From: Clavaria fumosa
Lineage: Eukaryota > Basidiomycota > Agaricomycetes > Agaricales > Clavariaceae
Direction: 5' to 3'
Assembly: GCA_951802425.1 (NCBI GenBank)
Contig: OX637795.1
Location: 4,444,501-4,508,500, forward strand
Length of the DNA stretch: 64,000 nt
A program made the translations under genes and the position numbers. Of this stretch, positions 42,999 through 54,612 are shown one piece after another. Under the pieces are notes generated by a model that was given only the letters and a program-made list of their open reading frames with translations, was not told the origin of the DNA and did no database searches. Every line of letters starts with the position of its first letter. Within the stretch, counting starts at the first letter, position 1.

Positions 42999-43690
42999 AC
43001 CTGTTGAATGCCTCCACTGCCACTGCAAGCATGATCATTCTTATCCGCACGCATGCTAAAGGCTTGTCCCAGCACCCCGTCTTCTTGCAGAGTGTACCCG
43101 CTGTCCCACCTGCAACAAACCCATCACAGACAGCCTCATCGATTTCAGCAATACCTAATTTGAATATCTATGCACTCGGACAGCCATCGGTTGAAGCCAT
43201 CGATGAAGTCGTCGAGCGGGTAAAACAAGCACACCTTGGTGTGGACCGCATCATCTGGATTACGCTTCGGGAAGAGCCGATCGTTTACATCAACGGCGCT
43301 CCGTATTGCTTGTGGCAAGAGAGGTTCTCGCTGAGGAACATGAAGGGTTTGAGTTTCTCATTCCATCGTATGTCATGTCATTGAAACAATGACTTTTTCA
43401 CTGCTCTAGATTATGGTGGGATCTCAGTGTCTCGCTTCTATAAGCGAGTCCCAATCACCGCCGAGCGAGCTCCCGACTTCGCAGACTTGAGTGACCTCAT
43501 CGAGGTCGTTGTTCGGAACGAGTCGCTCCGATAGTCCTGAATTGTCAACTACGACGAGGAAGGAGTACGCTGATGGCTGTCAGTCTCCCAACAATATCCA
43601 AAATCTAAATGAAAGCTGAAGACATTTATTACCAGACAATCTTGCTGTTGATCCAGAAGTGGCTGCGTGACTCTTGTGTGTAGCCTTACC
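42999..43690 (+). pseudogene. Paladin-like phosphatase fragment
   Basis: After an intron-like segment behind the HSP70 piece, the sequence encodes NLNIYALGQPSVEAIDEVVE, HLGVDRIIWITLREEPIVYI and NGAPYCLWQERFSLRNMKG. After a short intron come YGGISVSRF and RVPITAERAPDFADL. A one-base shift then leads to LNCQLRRGRST, containing the Cx5R P-loop (Cys codon 43543-43545), and ILLLIQKWLR-like sequence near 43650. The order matches fungal paladin/inositol-phosphate phosphatase-like proteins. Only a segment of one of the repeated domains is present, with at least one frameshift. Confidence 0.65.
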
Positions 43691-44040
43691 CGAGGTCGTC
43701 TCCTCACATCGACTGTGTCCAACGACAGTAGTTCGCGAAATTGACCTGGATGAATTGCCTGCTCCTCGAGTCTCTCGGACGCGCCATCTTCTGGCCTTCG
43801 GCTGTTGCCCAACCTGATCCGAACACCTCGTCGCGCCCTTGGCGAAGTGGTATGACGACCCATCACTCGAGGTGGTATATTTGACTGAGGCACTTACCCG
43901 TGCCACTCTGCTCAACGTCCATACTCGAGTCTCCTGGTCGAGACTTCCTGTACTCCCTCTTCGTTCCTCGGTCCGCCCTTGTCTTTCACTAGCCCTGACG
44001 TGATCGTCTGTGACGACCAAAGGAGTATCTGATTCACCTG
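43691..44040. other. Unassigned sequence
   Basis: Frames are open on both strands (minus 43549-43893 and 43580-44020), but no family is recognised. Confidence 0.35.
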
Positions 44041-44043
44041 ATT

Positions 44044-44445
44044 TTGCTTGCTACCGCGCTCTTCGTCGCCAGCGCCTCGGCTCAAACAAATGACTGGACT
44101 ACGCCTTGCTTCAATGGAGAGTGTTTCTACGATCTCCTAACCTCATCCCATGGGCCCAACGCCGGTTCCTCTGGCTCTGTGAGGATTGTGAGTAACTTCA
44201 GTCTGTCTTTGTCGTTCACCCAGATGGTTATACCGACTCTCGTCCAGTGGGGCCACCCAGATGCAATCACGGACATTACTGGGGCGGCCGGGTGGCACAT
44301 CTTGGATTGCAACCCTAAAGACACACAGGACATCCGCAAGGACACCGATCACAACAAGGCTGGGTGCTCCCACTTGCACCAGAATCTGACTCCCGAAGAC
44401 ATGATCGTCCGTCTCCCCGAAAGCGTGTGTCTCCACTAACATCAG
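44044..44445 (+). pseudogene. DUF7029/DUF7223 gene, 5' part only
   Basis: Opens with a signal-peptide-like LLATALFVASASAQ followed by TNDWTTPCFNGECFYDL. A 63-base intron (GTGAGTAAC...CTCGTCCAG, 44188-44250) is followed by WGHPDAITDITGAAGWHILD and HLHQNLTPEDMIVRLPES, then a GTGTGT donor at about 44427. Homology stops a few bases into that intron. The last 85 bases are nearly identical to the start of the minus-strand remnant at 8470-8555. The initiating codon is unclear (ATT TTG where ATG is expected). It belongs to the secreted DUF7223 family of unknown function. Confidence 0.75.
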
Positions 44446-45129
44446 GAAGGGGAATGAGCTTGACTATATCTATATTACCTTGAATAGCTTGACTATCTTA
44501 TATCAAGATTCCACATCAAGCTGGCTAAGTTGTCTTGCTGGTCTTGGCCATCTTGATCTTGGGATCAAGCCGGCCAAGTTGGGTCCCTGAGCCTGGACCC
44601 ATGACACCCTAGTCATGAACATGACAGCACACTTTGCACTAGTTACAAATCAATTCCAAATTGGGAAATGCATATGCCCAGGAAACTGCTGTGACAGTGC
44701 ACAGTGTTCTTCAGTGAGGTGGGTGAGATGAGAGAAGGTAAGGGTGAAATTGAATAAAGAGGAGGGTGTGAGGGTGAGGCTGACCAGGGTACTTTCTTAA
44801 GGCAATGTAAGTCCTGATCTCAGGCAATTTTCTGGATTAGGCAAGGTACAACATTATGAGAGCACCTGTGCATCCCTGCCAAGGTGGGCTGGTTCTAAGT
44901 GGGTAAAGAGTGTGTAGTGCAATTCCATCCCAAGGTTGATTATAACCTGCATACCCTGGGGACAATGGTAGTAACAGCCCTATATTATATAAACATGGCT
45001 TAAACAGGGGTCTATAGTGTAATTATTAACATGGTAGATACAGGTTTGACCCTTCCTAGTTCCATTTTGGCCTTGAGTTTGAATCCCTGATAGCACAAGT
45101 CTATACCATGTCACTGCACCATTAGTGCA
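44446..45129. other. Unassigned spacer
   Basis: Contains short inverted words around 44550-44580 (CTTGATCTTGGGATCAAG) but no gene. A GTTTGAATCCC near 45080 resembles a pol III B box, without a convincing A box. Confidence 0.35.
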
Positions 45130-45570
45130 GGGTAACTGTCACCAAGGACAGTGTGAGTATCACAATGGACAGTCAAAGTGTCACAAATGACAGTGTCACA
45201 GAGGACAGTGTAAGTATCACAAGGGACAATGTAAGTGTCCCAAAGGACAGTGTGAGTATCACAAGGGACAGTGTAAGTATCACAAAGGACAGTGTGAGTA
45301 TCACAAGGGATAGTGTAAGTGTCCCAAAGGACAGTGTGAGTATCACAAGGGAGAGTGTTAGTGTCCCAAAGGACAGTGTGAGTATCACAAGGGACAGTGT
45401 AAGCATCACAAGGGACAGTGTAAGTGTCACAAAGGACAGTGTGAGTGTCACAAGGGACAGTGTGAGTGTCACAAAGGACAGTGTAAGTGTCACAAGGACA
45501 GTGTAAGTGTCACAAGGACAGTGTAAGTGTCACAAATGACAGTGTAAGTATCACAAAGAAAGTATAATTG
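45130..45570. repeat. 21-base minisatellite
   Basis: About 20 units of the type CACAAAGGACAGTGTGAGTGT / CACAAGGGACAGTGTAAGTAT, with a few 20-base units at the right end. The array is open in one frame on each strand (plus 45153-45506, minus 45493-45173); both predicted proteins are repeats of a 7-residue word. Related words recur at 45890-46075. Confidence 0.9.
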
Positions 45571-46924
45571 TCACACTATTAGTTGTTGGCATCTTTCAGC
45601 CCCAAGTAACCTTTCATATTTGCTGTGGTTTGGCTTCCCAAGAACTGAGCTGAATAACAGCATGAGAACAATAGTGTAAGGTAGTTGTATTTTATTTGGT
45701 GACATGTGTTTAGTAAGAGAAGTCACAATTGCCTTGCATGGTAAGAGGTGGATGATGAGTAACATGGAGGCTGCAGGTTGGTGGAGCAGGGCTGATCATA
45801 TTTTTTTATTCAAGAAAAAAATCCTGCTACTATACATGTATATCAGTAAAATAAAGTGGGATATGAGGGTTGGGAGACAAAACATACCATTGGTACAGTG
45901 ACAGTGTCACAAAGGACACTGTCAATGGGATAATCAGAACATTACAAAAAAAAACATGTTGTTCCAATGTTTTCATTGCACTGCTAGTACAGTGGAAGTG
46001 CTATAAAGGACACTGTCACTGCACCATTAGTGTGGTGTCACTAAGGACAGTGAGAAAGTCACAAAGGAGACTTTCATCACACAATTAGTACCTCAGCCCA
46101 GGCCAGGGATTTTATATCACATGAGTACTGTAGACTCCAGCCACTATTCTGACAGCACAGACTGTCACTAGGCAGTGATAGTAGTGTGCAGCCAACACCA
46201 GGCAGTATTGGAATTTTGCCATGGCTTAGCTAATCAACCACTTTTGAGCAGCTAAGCAGCAAGCCATTGGATGGCTAGTAGCTAGACCAGAACCTGCACC
46301 ACAATGGTTCATAGACCTTAATGGTGTAATGCAAAAGCTGAACATTAGGCATGGCCATGGGCCTGTTTAGCTGTTTGCAACTAAGGCAAGCACTCACAGT
46401 TTTTGGATTGGAGATTGAAGCCAAGCTGTTGTAACACTAATTGGAAGCTCCTGAAAGGGTGGCAGAGCATGGGGCAGCATGGGTGGCAAGCATGTGGAGC
46501 CATATTGTGTTGGCTGCAAGCAGGGGTGCCAGGCAGTGCCAGGCAGCACCAGGAAGTGTGGGCAGTGTGCAGAGGGTATCAGGTAGAGTAGTGGGGTGCT
46601 AGGCTGCACAGGTGGGCAATGTATAAGCCATGGCCTTGGCTTGGCTCAAGGCCTGGGAATAAATGGGCAGGGCTATGTCTGTCACTAATCCTGGTGCTGG
46701 GTGAACTGCCAGGGTAAAATTGGACAGGGACCCCCAGACACCCTGTGACAGGGCCTGGCACTTGGGATGGTGCACTGTGCAGTTCATCACTTTGGTGCAC
46801 TTTTAAGAACTATCCCATGCATCCAGTGCACTTTCCCAAGCACACAACACACTGTACCAAAGGGGGCTATTAGCCCTAATTCCACCTATAATTTAATAAG
46901 GCTAATAGCCCTCATGCGGGGGTT
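45571..46924. other. Spacer with scattered repeat remnants
   Basis: Holds GACAGTGTCACAAAGGACAC-like words related to the minisatellite (45890-46075), AGCTA-rich words near 46205-46290, and an inverted pair GGGCTATTAGCC / GGCTAATAGCCC (46865-46913) next to the broken end of GYP-C. No gene supported. Confidence 0.4.
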
Positions 46925-48201
46925 ACCTGAAGTGCTGCTGCACCCTTTGCTGGGTCATGCTCTAGCCAGTTGTGAGAGATCTTCATCCCCAGGAAGATGA
47001 TCTCACTCTTCTCAAACTCGTGTTTACTGAGTTTGAGACACAACCCATTCTCTCCAAACTTCCTCAAGACCCAATCCATCCAATACTGGTGTGTTGCCAA
47101 ATCCTCTGCAAACACAATCACATCATCCACATAGGCCTGGACATGTCCTCCTGCAATCTCCTCCCTCAACACATGATTCATGAAGCGCTGGAAGGTGGCA
47201 GGCACATTCTGCAGTCCAAACCACATGACAGCTGGTTCGAAGAGTCCACGGGGTGTCAGGAAGGCACAGCAGTGCTGGTGCTCAGGCCAGACCTGCATAG
47301 ATGGGAAACCTCCCTTTGCATCAATCTTAGAGTAGATTGATGCTCCTTTAAGCACATCCACTGTGTCTCAGATGCGGGGAAGGGGGTACTTGTCCTTGAT
47401 CAGGTGTGCATTCAGCCTCAAGTAGTCAATGATCAGCCGCAGCTTGTCCTTCTCATGTTTGAAGAAGAAGGGGCTGGCATACGGGGATTTTGAGGGCTGG
47501 ATTCGTCCAGAAGCAAGCTGCTCGTCTACCCAATGGTTCATCTCCACCATCTCCTGCTGTGTCAAAGAATACAGCTTGGACGAGAGGTGCTCAGGGTCCT
47601 TTTTGAACTCAATCTTAATATCAAAGTCCGGTTGGGAGTGGGGAAGTTCATCCCACTTCACTTCACTAAACACCAAAGGGTAGCGGCTGGGCCAATCAGG
47701 GGTAGGGCCAGAGTTGGGAAAACGGGTGTCCGAAATACTTGCAGATGCGAGGGTACTCGTTTTCGTGGGTGCAGGGGCATGAGGGGATGGGGAACACTGT
47801 GGGGGGCAGCGGGTAAGGCTCAGCTCTGCCTTCTGCCAGTCAATGTCTGGGTTATGCTGCTTGAGCCAGTCATGCCCAAGGATGACCTTGTGGGACTGGG
47901 TCTTTCCCAGCAGAAAGTGGATCTGCTCCTGGTGGTCACCAACCCTCACCAGCACCTCTATCCCATACCGGACCTTTCCATTCTTGTTCTGTGTCCCATC
48001 CACATTATACATGGTGATTGGGTTTAGCAGGAGAGATGGCTCCAGTCCCACTCCTTTCACCCGCTCCAAATCCATGAAGCAGTTGGTGCACCCTGAGTCG
48101 ACAAGGGCCTTCATCATGGTCCCCTTGCCAGTGGTGAGAGCCTCCAAGTGCACCTGGATGGCTAGCTCTTGTGGCACATGTTTCCTAACTTCTGGCTGCA
48201 C
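46925..48201 (-). pseudogene. GYP-C Pol fragment: protease and partial RT
   Basis: Encodes ALVDSGCTNCFMDLERVKG (protease, with the catalytic Asp kept), ILGHDWLKQHNPDIDW, and RT up to the palm (LRLIIDYLRLNAHLIKDKYP, VMWFGLQNVPATFQRFMNHV, AYVDDVI). A TGA at about 47366 (PRIxDTVD) interrupts the RT where GYP-A has arginine. Translation ends where similarity to GYP-A stops. Confidence 0.85.
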
Positions 48202-48234
48202 TCTGGTTAGGTGCTGCCAGTCTCACTTCCTCCT

Positions 48235-49221
48235 TCACCTCAGCCCCAATTCAGGTATGTCTCGGCTGCAAGATAGTATATCGGGTATACTTGCAGCAGG
48301 CACAGGGACAGAAAGGGGGCTGGCACACTTCTTCTCCCCAGCAGGAGTCCTCCTCTCTCTCTCATACAACTCTATGCAGGCTTGGAGCCGCGCAATCTCT
48401 TTCTTATATCCCTCCACCATTTGGGGGGCACATGGTGCTGCATGGGTTTGGGCCCTTGGGACCTGCAGACAGATATCAGGCAGGGTGCAGAATCGAACAG
48501 TATGGCCAGTCTGGTGGCATCAGAAACAATGTCTCTCATCAGCAGGGGCACATCCACGGCCCATGGCCACATCCAGCAGTCGTGGAAAGGTCATGCCAGG
48601 TCACGGCAAGGTTGCGAAAGGTTGCGTGGGGGTCACGATGGGTCGTGCGGGGGTTGTGGCAGGTCGCGGTGTCCATTCTGCAAGTATCCCATCCAGTCGC
48701 CTTTGCTGGGCATCAAGCCTCTCAGCCAGCAGCTTCCATTCTCCATATGTCTCTGGCATTGGGGAGACACCATAGATTCTCTCCACCAGCCTCCTACTCA
48801 GGTTCAACTCCAGCCAATAGACTAGGATTCCTGAGTCCTTCTCTGCACTCAACTTCGCCTGTTGGAACAGTGTCTCGAATTTTGCAAAGAACTCTGGTGC
48901 TGTCATGGCACCCTGTTTCAGCCCTGCAATATCAGCAAGGGCAGTCGCACGGTCATTCGGGTCATTGAATGTGCACTTCATCTCCTCCACAAACTCTGCC
49001 CAGGTTCTGGCCTTGCCACTACCCAGGATCTCTTCTGCTTTCATATTCGCCCATTCTGCAGTGAATCCTTCTCCAGCAATTTTGCTCAGAGCAAAGAGGA
49101 CCTTCACCAGGTCCACAGCATAGACAGTCAGGTTCGCCATAAACAGGAGGTGAAAGGATTGGAGGAACGTACGGAAGTTCCTTTTCTGCCCATCAAAGGG
49201 GGCAACAGCTAGGTCCAGCAT
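48235..49221 (-). pseudogene. GYP-C Gag, frameshifted
   Basis: From MLDLAVAPFDGQKRNFRTFL the frame follows GYP-A Gag to a stop at 48601-48603. The zinc knuckle CFWCHQTGHTVRFC and the C-terminal coiled coil (EGYKKEIARLQACIELYERE) lie in another frame downstream. The proline-rich linker between them is shortened relative to GYP-A. Confidence 0.8.
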
Positions 49222-49790
49222 TCTATAGCACTGTAAAATAAAATTCCAGGCCTTCGGCACTCAGGATTTCTTCGATCTCTTAACAGTCCTGTCCTCTCAG
49301 GCTGCTCTTCTAGTACTTATGTACCTATAGAACTCTTATTCTAACTCTTATTCTATGAAACTTTTGTTAACGTGGGGCCTGAATGGTGTCCCAGGTGGTC
49401 ACTCCACAACTCCTAGTGAGTTGCCCGTGTGCCCTTCTGACAATGGTCACAGAGCAAGGGCCCTGTCCACTGGACCAGGAAACTACAGAAAAACTAAGTA
49501 GAGGGCCTTTCCATGCCCTGTACACTACACAATTCACTGGTATGTAGCTGTGAAGCAAAGTTCCAGGCCTTTGGCACTCGGTATCTCTTGGGGAGGGTCA
49601 CAGTAGACTTCCTCCAGGTCTGGTCACGTGTATCTACACACAGTAAAAATTTCACATGGTTCTGTTACACACCGCGGGCAGGGTAAAGAAGAAGAGGATG
49701 ATAGGGGCTGAGCTGTGACAACGTGTCACAGTTTGAAATTAAGGGTCCAGGTAAGCCAGGTTAGGACACGGGGCTAGGGTGGACAGGCAG

Positions 49791-49801
49791 ATCTTAGTAT
49801 T
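49791..49801 (-). other. GYP-C primer binding site, self-priming type
   Basis: On the minus strand AATACTAAGAT, one base inside the LTR, is the exact reverse complement of ATCTTAGTATT in the same LTR (minus strand of 49848-49858). Compared with GYP-A the third base of the primer (G to C) and the matching base of the site (C to G) have both changed. Confidence 0.75.
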
Positions 49802-49802
49802 A

Positions 49803-50092
49803 TATCAGACTTGGTCTCACACAACTTAAGCATAAGGTCATGACAACAATACTAAGATAAGGGGAAAAGAGTACAAAAATGGAAATGACGCAGTATATAT
49901 AGCGGGAACCCCAGCACTTGCCAACTTTCCCATGCTTGGACCCTCGGATCACGTGATGCGCCCAGGCCCAGGTCATGTGACCTTCCGATTACATAATCTT
50001 GGACACAGCCACAGGTCATGTGACCTTCCAACAACCCTCCCCAGTTTCTCCACAACTGCTCTTTTTGGATGCTTATGTAAGCGATCCTAACA
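49803..50092 (-). repeat. GYP-C 5' LTR
   Basis: 290 bases, minus strand TGTTAGGATCGCTTAC...GTCTGATA. It shares the overall layout of the GYP-A LTR: E-box-like palindromes (GATCACGTGATG near 49948, and two GGTCATGTGACC-type sites near 49972 and 50014), a TATA box (plus strand GTATATATAG near 49892) and the self-priming segment. Confidence 0.85.
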
Positions 50093-50095
50093 CCA

Positions 50096-51015
50096 TGACA
50101 CTGCAACCTTACACTCAAATGTGCCACTGACAGTCAGCTGTGTACCTCCTCCCAATTATGTCTATCCCTTTCCTTTTGTAGTACATAGTTACCCTATCTA
50201 TGATCCAAACTTCCCCTCATAGTTATAACTACATATATGTTTATTTACAAGGTCGCGACTCATGACTGGTCATCCTCGCGACCTTACCTATGCCTTCCTA
50301 ACCCCTTGCGACCTTAGTAGAACATGCACACGGTTACTATATGACTAAACATACCCTGCTCTACTATAGTTCGGTCGCCTGGAGACCTCTGTACTTTTCC
50401 TTTTTCGTTATACCTCTTGTATGAACGTATATACACTGTAAGTCTCACATGTACTTCCTGTACTGTAGACTTGATATTGATGCACATTGGTTTAAGCTTG
50501 AGGCTATTTATGCCCTTTGAGCTTGGAACCACCATGATTGATAGGTCTTGTCTCACTTGGTGACCTCAAGAATGTCAAGACACACTCTGCTTAACTCTAA
50601 CTCATCCTCCACACTTGTAACAACTCACGCAACCTAAGTATTCCTTCTTTCATCTTGGTACTGACTCTTGGAACCCTACAGGTTCTATTCTCGGTCAGCA
50701 AAGTGACTGCCTTCACTGACCTACTTCTCAACATTGTTACGACTACTCATGACCTACTCAATAACATCTCTTTCTCCCAATTCATCTATTTTCTTCTCTA
50801 CGCTTCGTTGGTCGACTTCATGACCTTCTCAGTGACACCTGCCCAATTCAACTCAACCTTCTCCTTTCATACACTTCGTCTATCGACTTCGTGACCTTCC
50901 TGGACTGAGTATCATCAATTATACTCAACAGTTGATTGGTTTCAGTGAGTTACAAGACTGGTCACCAACCAATTGAACCTTCAGTGTTATTGACAAGACA
51001 GGACAGGCCCTAACA
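50096..51015 (-). repeat. Probable LTR of a decayed gypsy element
   Basis: On the minus strand it starts TGTTAGGGCCTGTCC right after a pyrimidine/purine-biased tract that follows an integrase remnant. It contains a promoter-like GGGCATAAATAGCC near 50500 and would end ...GCAGTGTCA at 50096. No second copy exists in the window, so the far boundary is a guess. Confidence 0.35.
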
Positions 51016-51480
51016 GAATGGTGAAAGTGGGAGGAGGAGGAGTGGAAGGCATGGGAGGGAAACCCCTGTAGTGCCACTTGGGGCATTGTTGTAGGCAAAC
51101 TCTGCTAGGGGCAGGAGTTCAGACCAATTGTCCTGCTGGTAATTGCAGTAACAATGGAGGTATTGTTCCAACATCTGATTAGTCTGCTCTGTTTGTCTGT
51201 CACCTTCCAGATGATATCTGGAGGTAAAGTGCAAAGTCATATTGAGGACTTTGCCCAATGAGCAGAAAAAGTGGGAGACAAACTTGGAGCCATGGTTGGA
51301 AGTGATGTGTGACAGGACTCCATGTTTGGAGAAGATGTGGAGTATGAACAGATGAGCCAACTCTGCAGAGTTCACTTCATTGGTTGTCAGGATAAAAATC
51401 CCTTGCTTCATGAACCTATCAACAACCACTAGGATTGGAGTAAAACTGGAGCTCTTGGGGAGTTGCTCAATGAATTCCAT
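51016..51480 (-). pseudogene. Gypsy integrase remnant
   Basis: Encodes FTPILVVVDRFMKQGIFIL, SHITSNHGSKFVSHFF and GDRQTEQTNQMLEQYLHCYC, the catalytic core of a Ty3/gypsy integrase. The second catalytic Asp (usual SDRG) is replaced by Asn (SNHG), a change compatible with decay. The upstream RT and the zinc finger are missing. It most resembles chromovirus integrases, and its own LTR probably lies just downstream on the minus strand. Confidence 0.75.
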
Positions 51481-51485
51481 GGTTT

Positions 51486-52496
51486 CTCAGGTATCCAGAT
51501 GAAGTTTGCTTACCACCCTACTCACTAATACAAATGGCTAACCAACCAATATATCCGCTCTGTGGCGCTCATGGGGCTCCTGCTGTAATAGGCTGTACTG
51601 GTGTTGGCTGCAAATAGGTGTTCGTGGCCAGGTTCTTCAGGGGGTCTTGTTACACAATGGATACACTAGACAGAACCTTGGAGGATGTAGAGGTTGAATG
51701 TGAAATGTTCAGAGAATGAAAATATACGTTGTCCGGAGTATCCGGTATCGGATCTGATAGAGTCCAATGTTCAGATTGAAAGTTCTAGGGGCTGGCAATG
51801 ACAAAGGCCAGCGGATCAATGGGTACAATGAAGAGTGAGCCTCCTGAAGATCACAGCACAATGTGGGCATTCAAAAAGCTGAATTTCCCTAGAGTCCAGT
51901 ACATACTTAAGTACATTTTTCTAAGTACAGCAAACCCGATTCTACGGAAATCTCCAGAAGCTACAGAAGGCAATGTGATATTGTATACAAGGTCATATAG
52001 GGATTCATAAAAGAGTCATGCAGTTCGGAGGGATGAAATGTCCGATGACTAACACATGGACTAACACATGTCCAGACCACTTGTAAAATGAAGGAAAGTG
52101 TGGCTGGTACAGCAAAGGGGTACTAGGAACAATGGGCAAAGTACTGCAAAAGGTTTGAAACATTTAACTGATTGGATGGTTGAAAGGGATCACAATATGA
52201 AATTTACAGCATGGTATATGAAATAAGGGAAGGGGAATGGAATAGTGAGTATGTCGAGCGCTGACCATGCTGGAGTGATGAAATAGAGAGGTGTAGGTGG
52301 TGCGTGTGATGTGCAGGCTGTGATCTCTACAGGGGATTGAAGACTGGAGAGTCTGGTATCGGACATTTATTGGATAATCCGGATGTTATCGGACAGTATC
52401 GGATTGTTATCAGTTGCTGTTGCCTTTGATGCCGAAATATCCGGATAGTCGGTATCTGTGATGTTTCCTTGTTTAAACTGTATATTATCCTTACAC
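51486..52496. other. Unassigned sequence with TATCGGA cluster
   Basis: No coding frame is supported. The words TATCGGA/TCCGGATA recur at about 51732-51753, 52356-52405 and 52436-52452. The stretch precedes the Gag of GYP-D and could contain its 5' LTR, but no second LTR is present for comparison. Confidence 0.35.
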
Positions 52497-53749
52497 TGCC
52501 TTCAATGGAGTACCGACACACCTCAACCAGTACTTCAAGGACATCAACATCATACTGACTGGCATTAATCCAGATGTTCCTTGAGGCTGATTTAATTTGG
52601 TATGCAAAGCATTACCTTGACACTGATATATGTCTTCTTTGGGAGACTCTCACACCTGACCCACACCTGGAATGGACTTGGGATACCTTCAAAGCAGCCA
52701 TTCAATGCCCTTATCCAGGTTCTGATGGTGGCCATTTGTTTTCTGTTGCCAATTTGGACTGGTTTATATCAGACTTGGCCCAAAAAGGAGTTTACATGTG
52801 CACAGAACATGGAGAGTACTACCAGGACTTTCTTCAGATCACCTCACATTTGATCAGCTCACAGCACATGTCTACAAATGATAGGAACTGACTTTACATC
52901 CTCGGATTTAGGGATCATACAAGGCACTGGATCGAGAGCTGGCTTGCTATTATACTACCTGATCACCATCCAGAGGACCCATACCCAATGAATGAGGTTC
53001 ATGCCACAGCCGAGTTCCTACTTTCCTCGACATCCCCACACTCCGTGACAACTGATCAATTCTCCAGACCCCTCTGATTCTCATCTGCAGCCCCCAGGAG
53101 GGAACTGAAACCAGTAATCAAGAAGGAAGAGCTTGACATGTCCACGGCCTTGGCAACATTTGCTTCCACAATGGCTTGCCCAGAATCAATTTTATCAGCT
53201 CAGTCTCTCGAACCAACAAAACGCTCTGCCCCTCAAACCACAAATGCCCCTACAAATTGGATGTGTAACTTTTGTTCAGAACTAGGTCATTTCATTAATG
53301 CCTGTCTGAAAGCCCTTGAATACATCAAATCCGGCAAGTGTACACAGAATGCTGAAGGCAGGATTTGCCTGCCTTCCGGACAATACTTGCCAGGCACCAT
53401 CGTGGGGAACAACCTATCAGAGCACTTTGATAAGTACTATGCTACCTACCAATCCCAGAATACGCAGCCAGTGACTACCACGGTATTTGAAGCACAGCCG
53501 ACCAGATCATCTGATGATGCCCTGGAGATGGAAGAGGCATCGGACAAGGAAGATAACGAGGGGACTGCATTGAAAAATATGGTTCACACCTTTGCAAATG
53601 ATGTAGCAAAGAAAATAGACAAGGGCAAAAGGAAAGTGCCCACACACAGGAATAATGATCCTCAGCCCTCTAGGTTACCTCCCACACTGGCTGTTGTCAT
53701 TATGCCTGATCAGGTAGCTCATCCATCAAAGCCAGAGAGAATCGAATGA
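52497..53749 (+). pseudogene. GYP-D Gag
   Basis: Encodes a Gag core (KHYLDTDICLLWETLTPDPH, TFKAAIQCPYPGSDGGHLFS, YYQDFLQITSHLISSQHMST), a decayed middle, then from 53138 a frame with the zinc knuckle CNFCSELGHFINAC and SGKCTQNAEGRICLPSGQYL. TGA and other stops interrupt it at about 52556, 52891 and 53078. It belongs to a different gypsy lineage from GYP-A/B/C, judged by the Gag and RT sequences. Confidence 0.65.
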
Positions 53750-54400
53750 CCCAATGTTCAGTATCATTATCAGGCTCTGATCAAAAATATGGTAACTGTT
53801 CAACAAGTTTTCGACTGCACACTCGATATCCCAGTCTGCATCACACCTCACAAACTACTCGCCATCTCCGGAGACATCTGTAAAAAGATGAAGGATATGG
53901 TTACCACCCACTGTGTTCTGGTCACCATTTCCACCATGCAGGATATGCTCTACAAGAATGTTACAGCTCCGGACACCTCTGATCTTGTTGTCACAGTCGA
54001 TGCCACTCCGCTCCACATCGTTGAAGGCATATTGGATGGTTGAGTTGCCACAGAGTGCCTTCTTGACCAGGGAAGTTCGATTGTAGCAATGCGACGAGAC
54101 GTTTGGGAAAAACTTGGCAACCCACTACACTCTGAATGCATTATCCACATGGAATCCTCTCATGGTACCATTGCTCCAATGCTTGGACTCATCAAAAACT
54201 TCTCTTTACAGATTGGTCCATGCATGTTCCATGTTCAAATGCAAGTGGCAGATATGCTCCCCTGTGAGGTTCTCATTAGACAACCATTTTTTATGCTAAC
54301 CAGCTCTCAGACAATCGACCATCCCCACAGGGCCCAGGATCTCATTCTCAACAATCTGAACACAGGAGAACAAATCATAGTTCCAACTAAAGAGTGAATC
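53750..54400 (+). pseudogene. GYP-D protease region
   Basis: Pieces VATECLLDQGSSIVAMRRDV, HMESSHGTIAPMLGLIKNFS and LPCEVLIRQPFFMLTSSQTI match the retroviral-type aspartic protease of basidiomycete gypsy elements. The catalytic triplet reads DQG instead of DSG/DTG. TGA codons at 53747-53749, 54041-54043 and 54395-54397 break the frame. Downstream Pol resumes at 56713, beyond a solo LTR. Confidence 0.65.
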
Positions 54401-54612
54401 CCAATCTGCAAAACCTTGAAAAATAAGAAACCGCATTCGGATTTTTGATGGCTGGAGCCTCGAATATTCGCAAACCAATGGACTCACCTCTGATCAACGT
54501 GGACATGGAAACTATACCCAAATACGAGACTCCAGCCATCTTCTCCACTTCCATTCAGAATTCCTCATCATCTTCCTTTGTAAATCTAGTATCAGACTGG
54601 GTCTCACACAAC

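Larger units (their letters stand above)
46925..50092 (-). mobile_element. GYP-C: 3'-truncated gypsy element related to GYP-A
   Basis: On the minus strand: 5' LTR (50092-49803), primer site, leader closely related to that of GYP-A, gag, protease and the first part of RT. Sequence similarity to GYP-A Pol ends near 46925, just after MKISHNWLEHDPAKG, with no RNase H, integrase or 3' LTR. The copy is therefore truncated and cannot move on its own. Confidence 0.85.

Noticed and set aside
45130..45570. Possible CRISPR array (regular repeats about 21 bases apart)
   Set aside because: There are no unique spacers between repeats, no cas genes, and the context is a fungal genome; it is a minisatellite.
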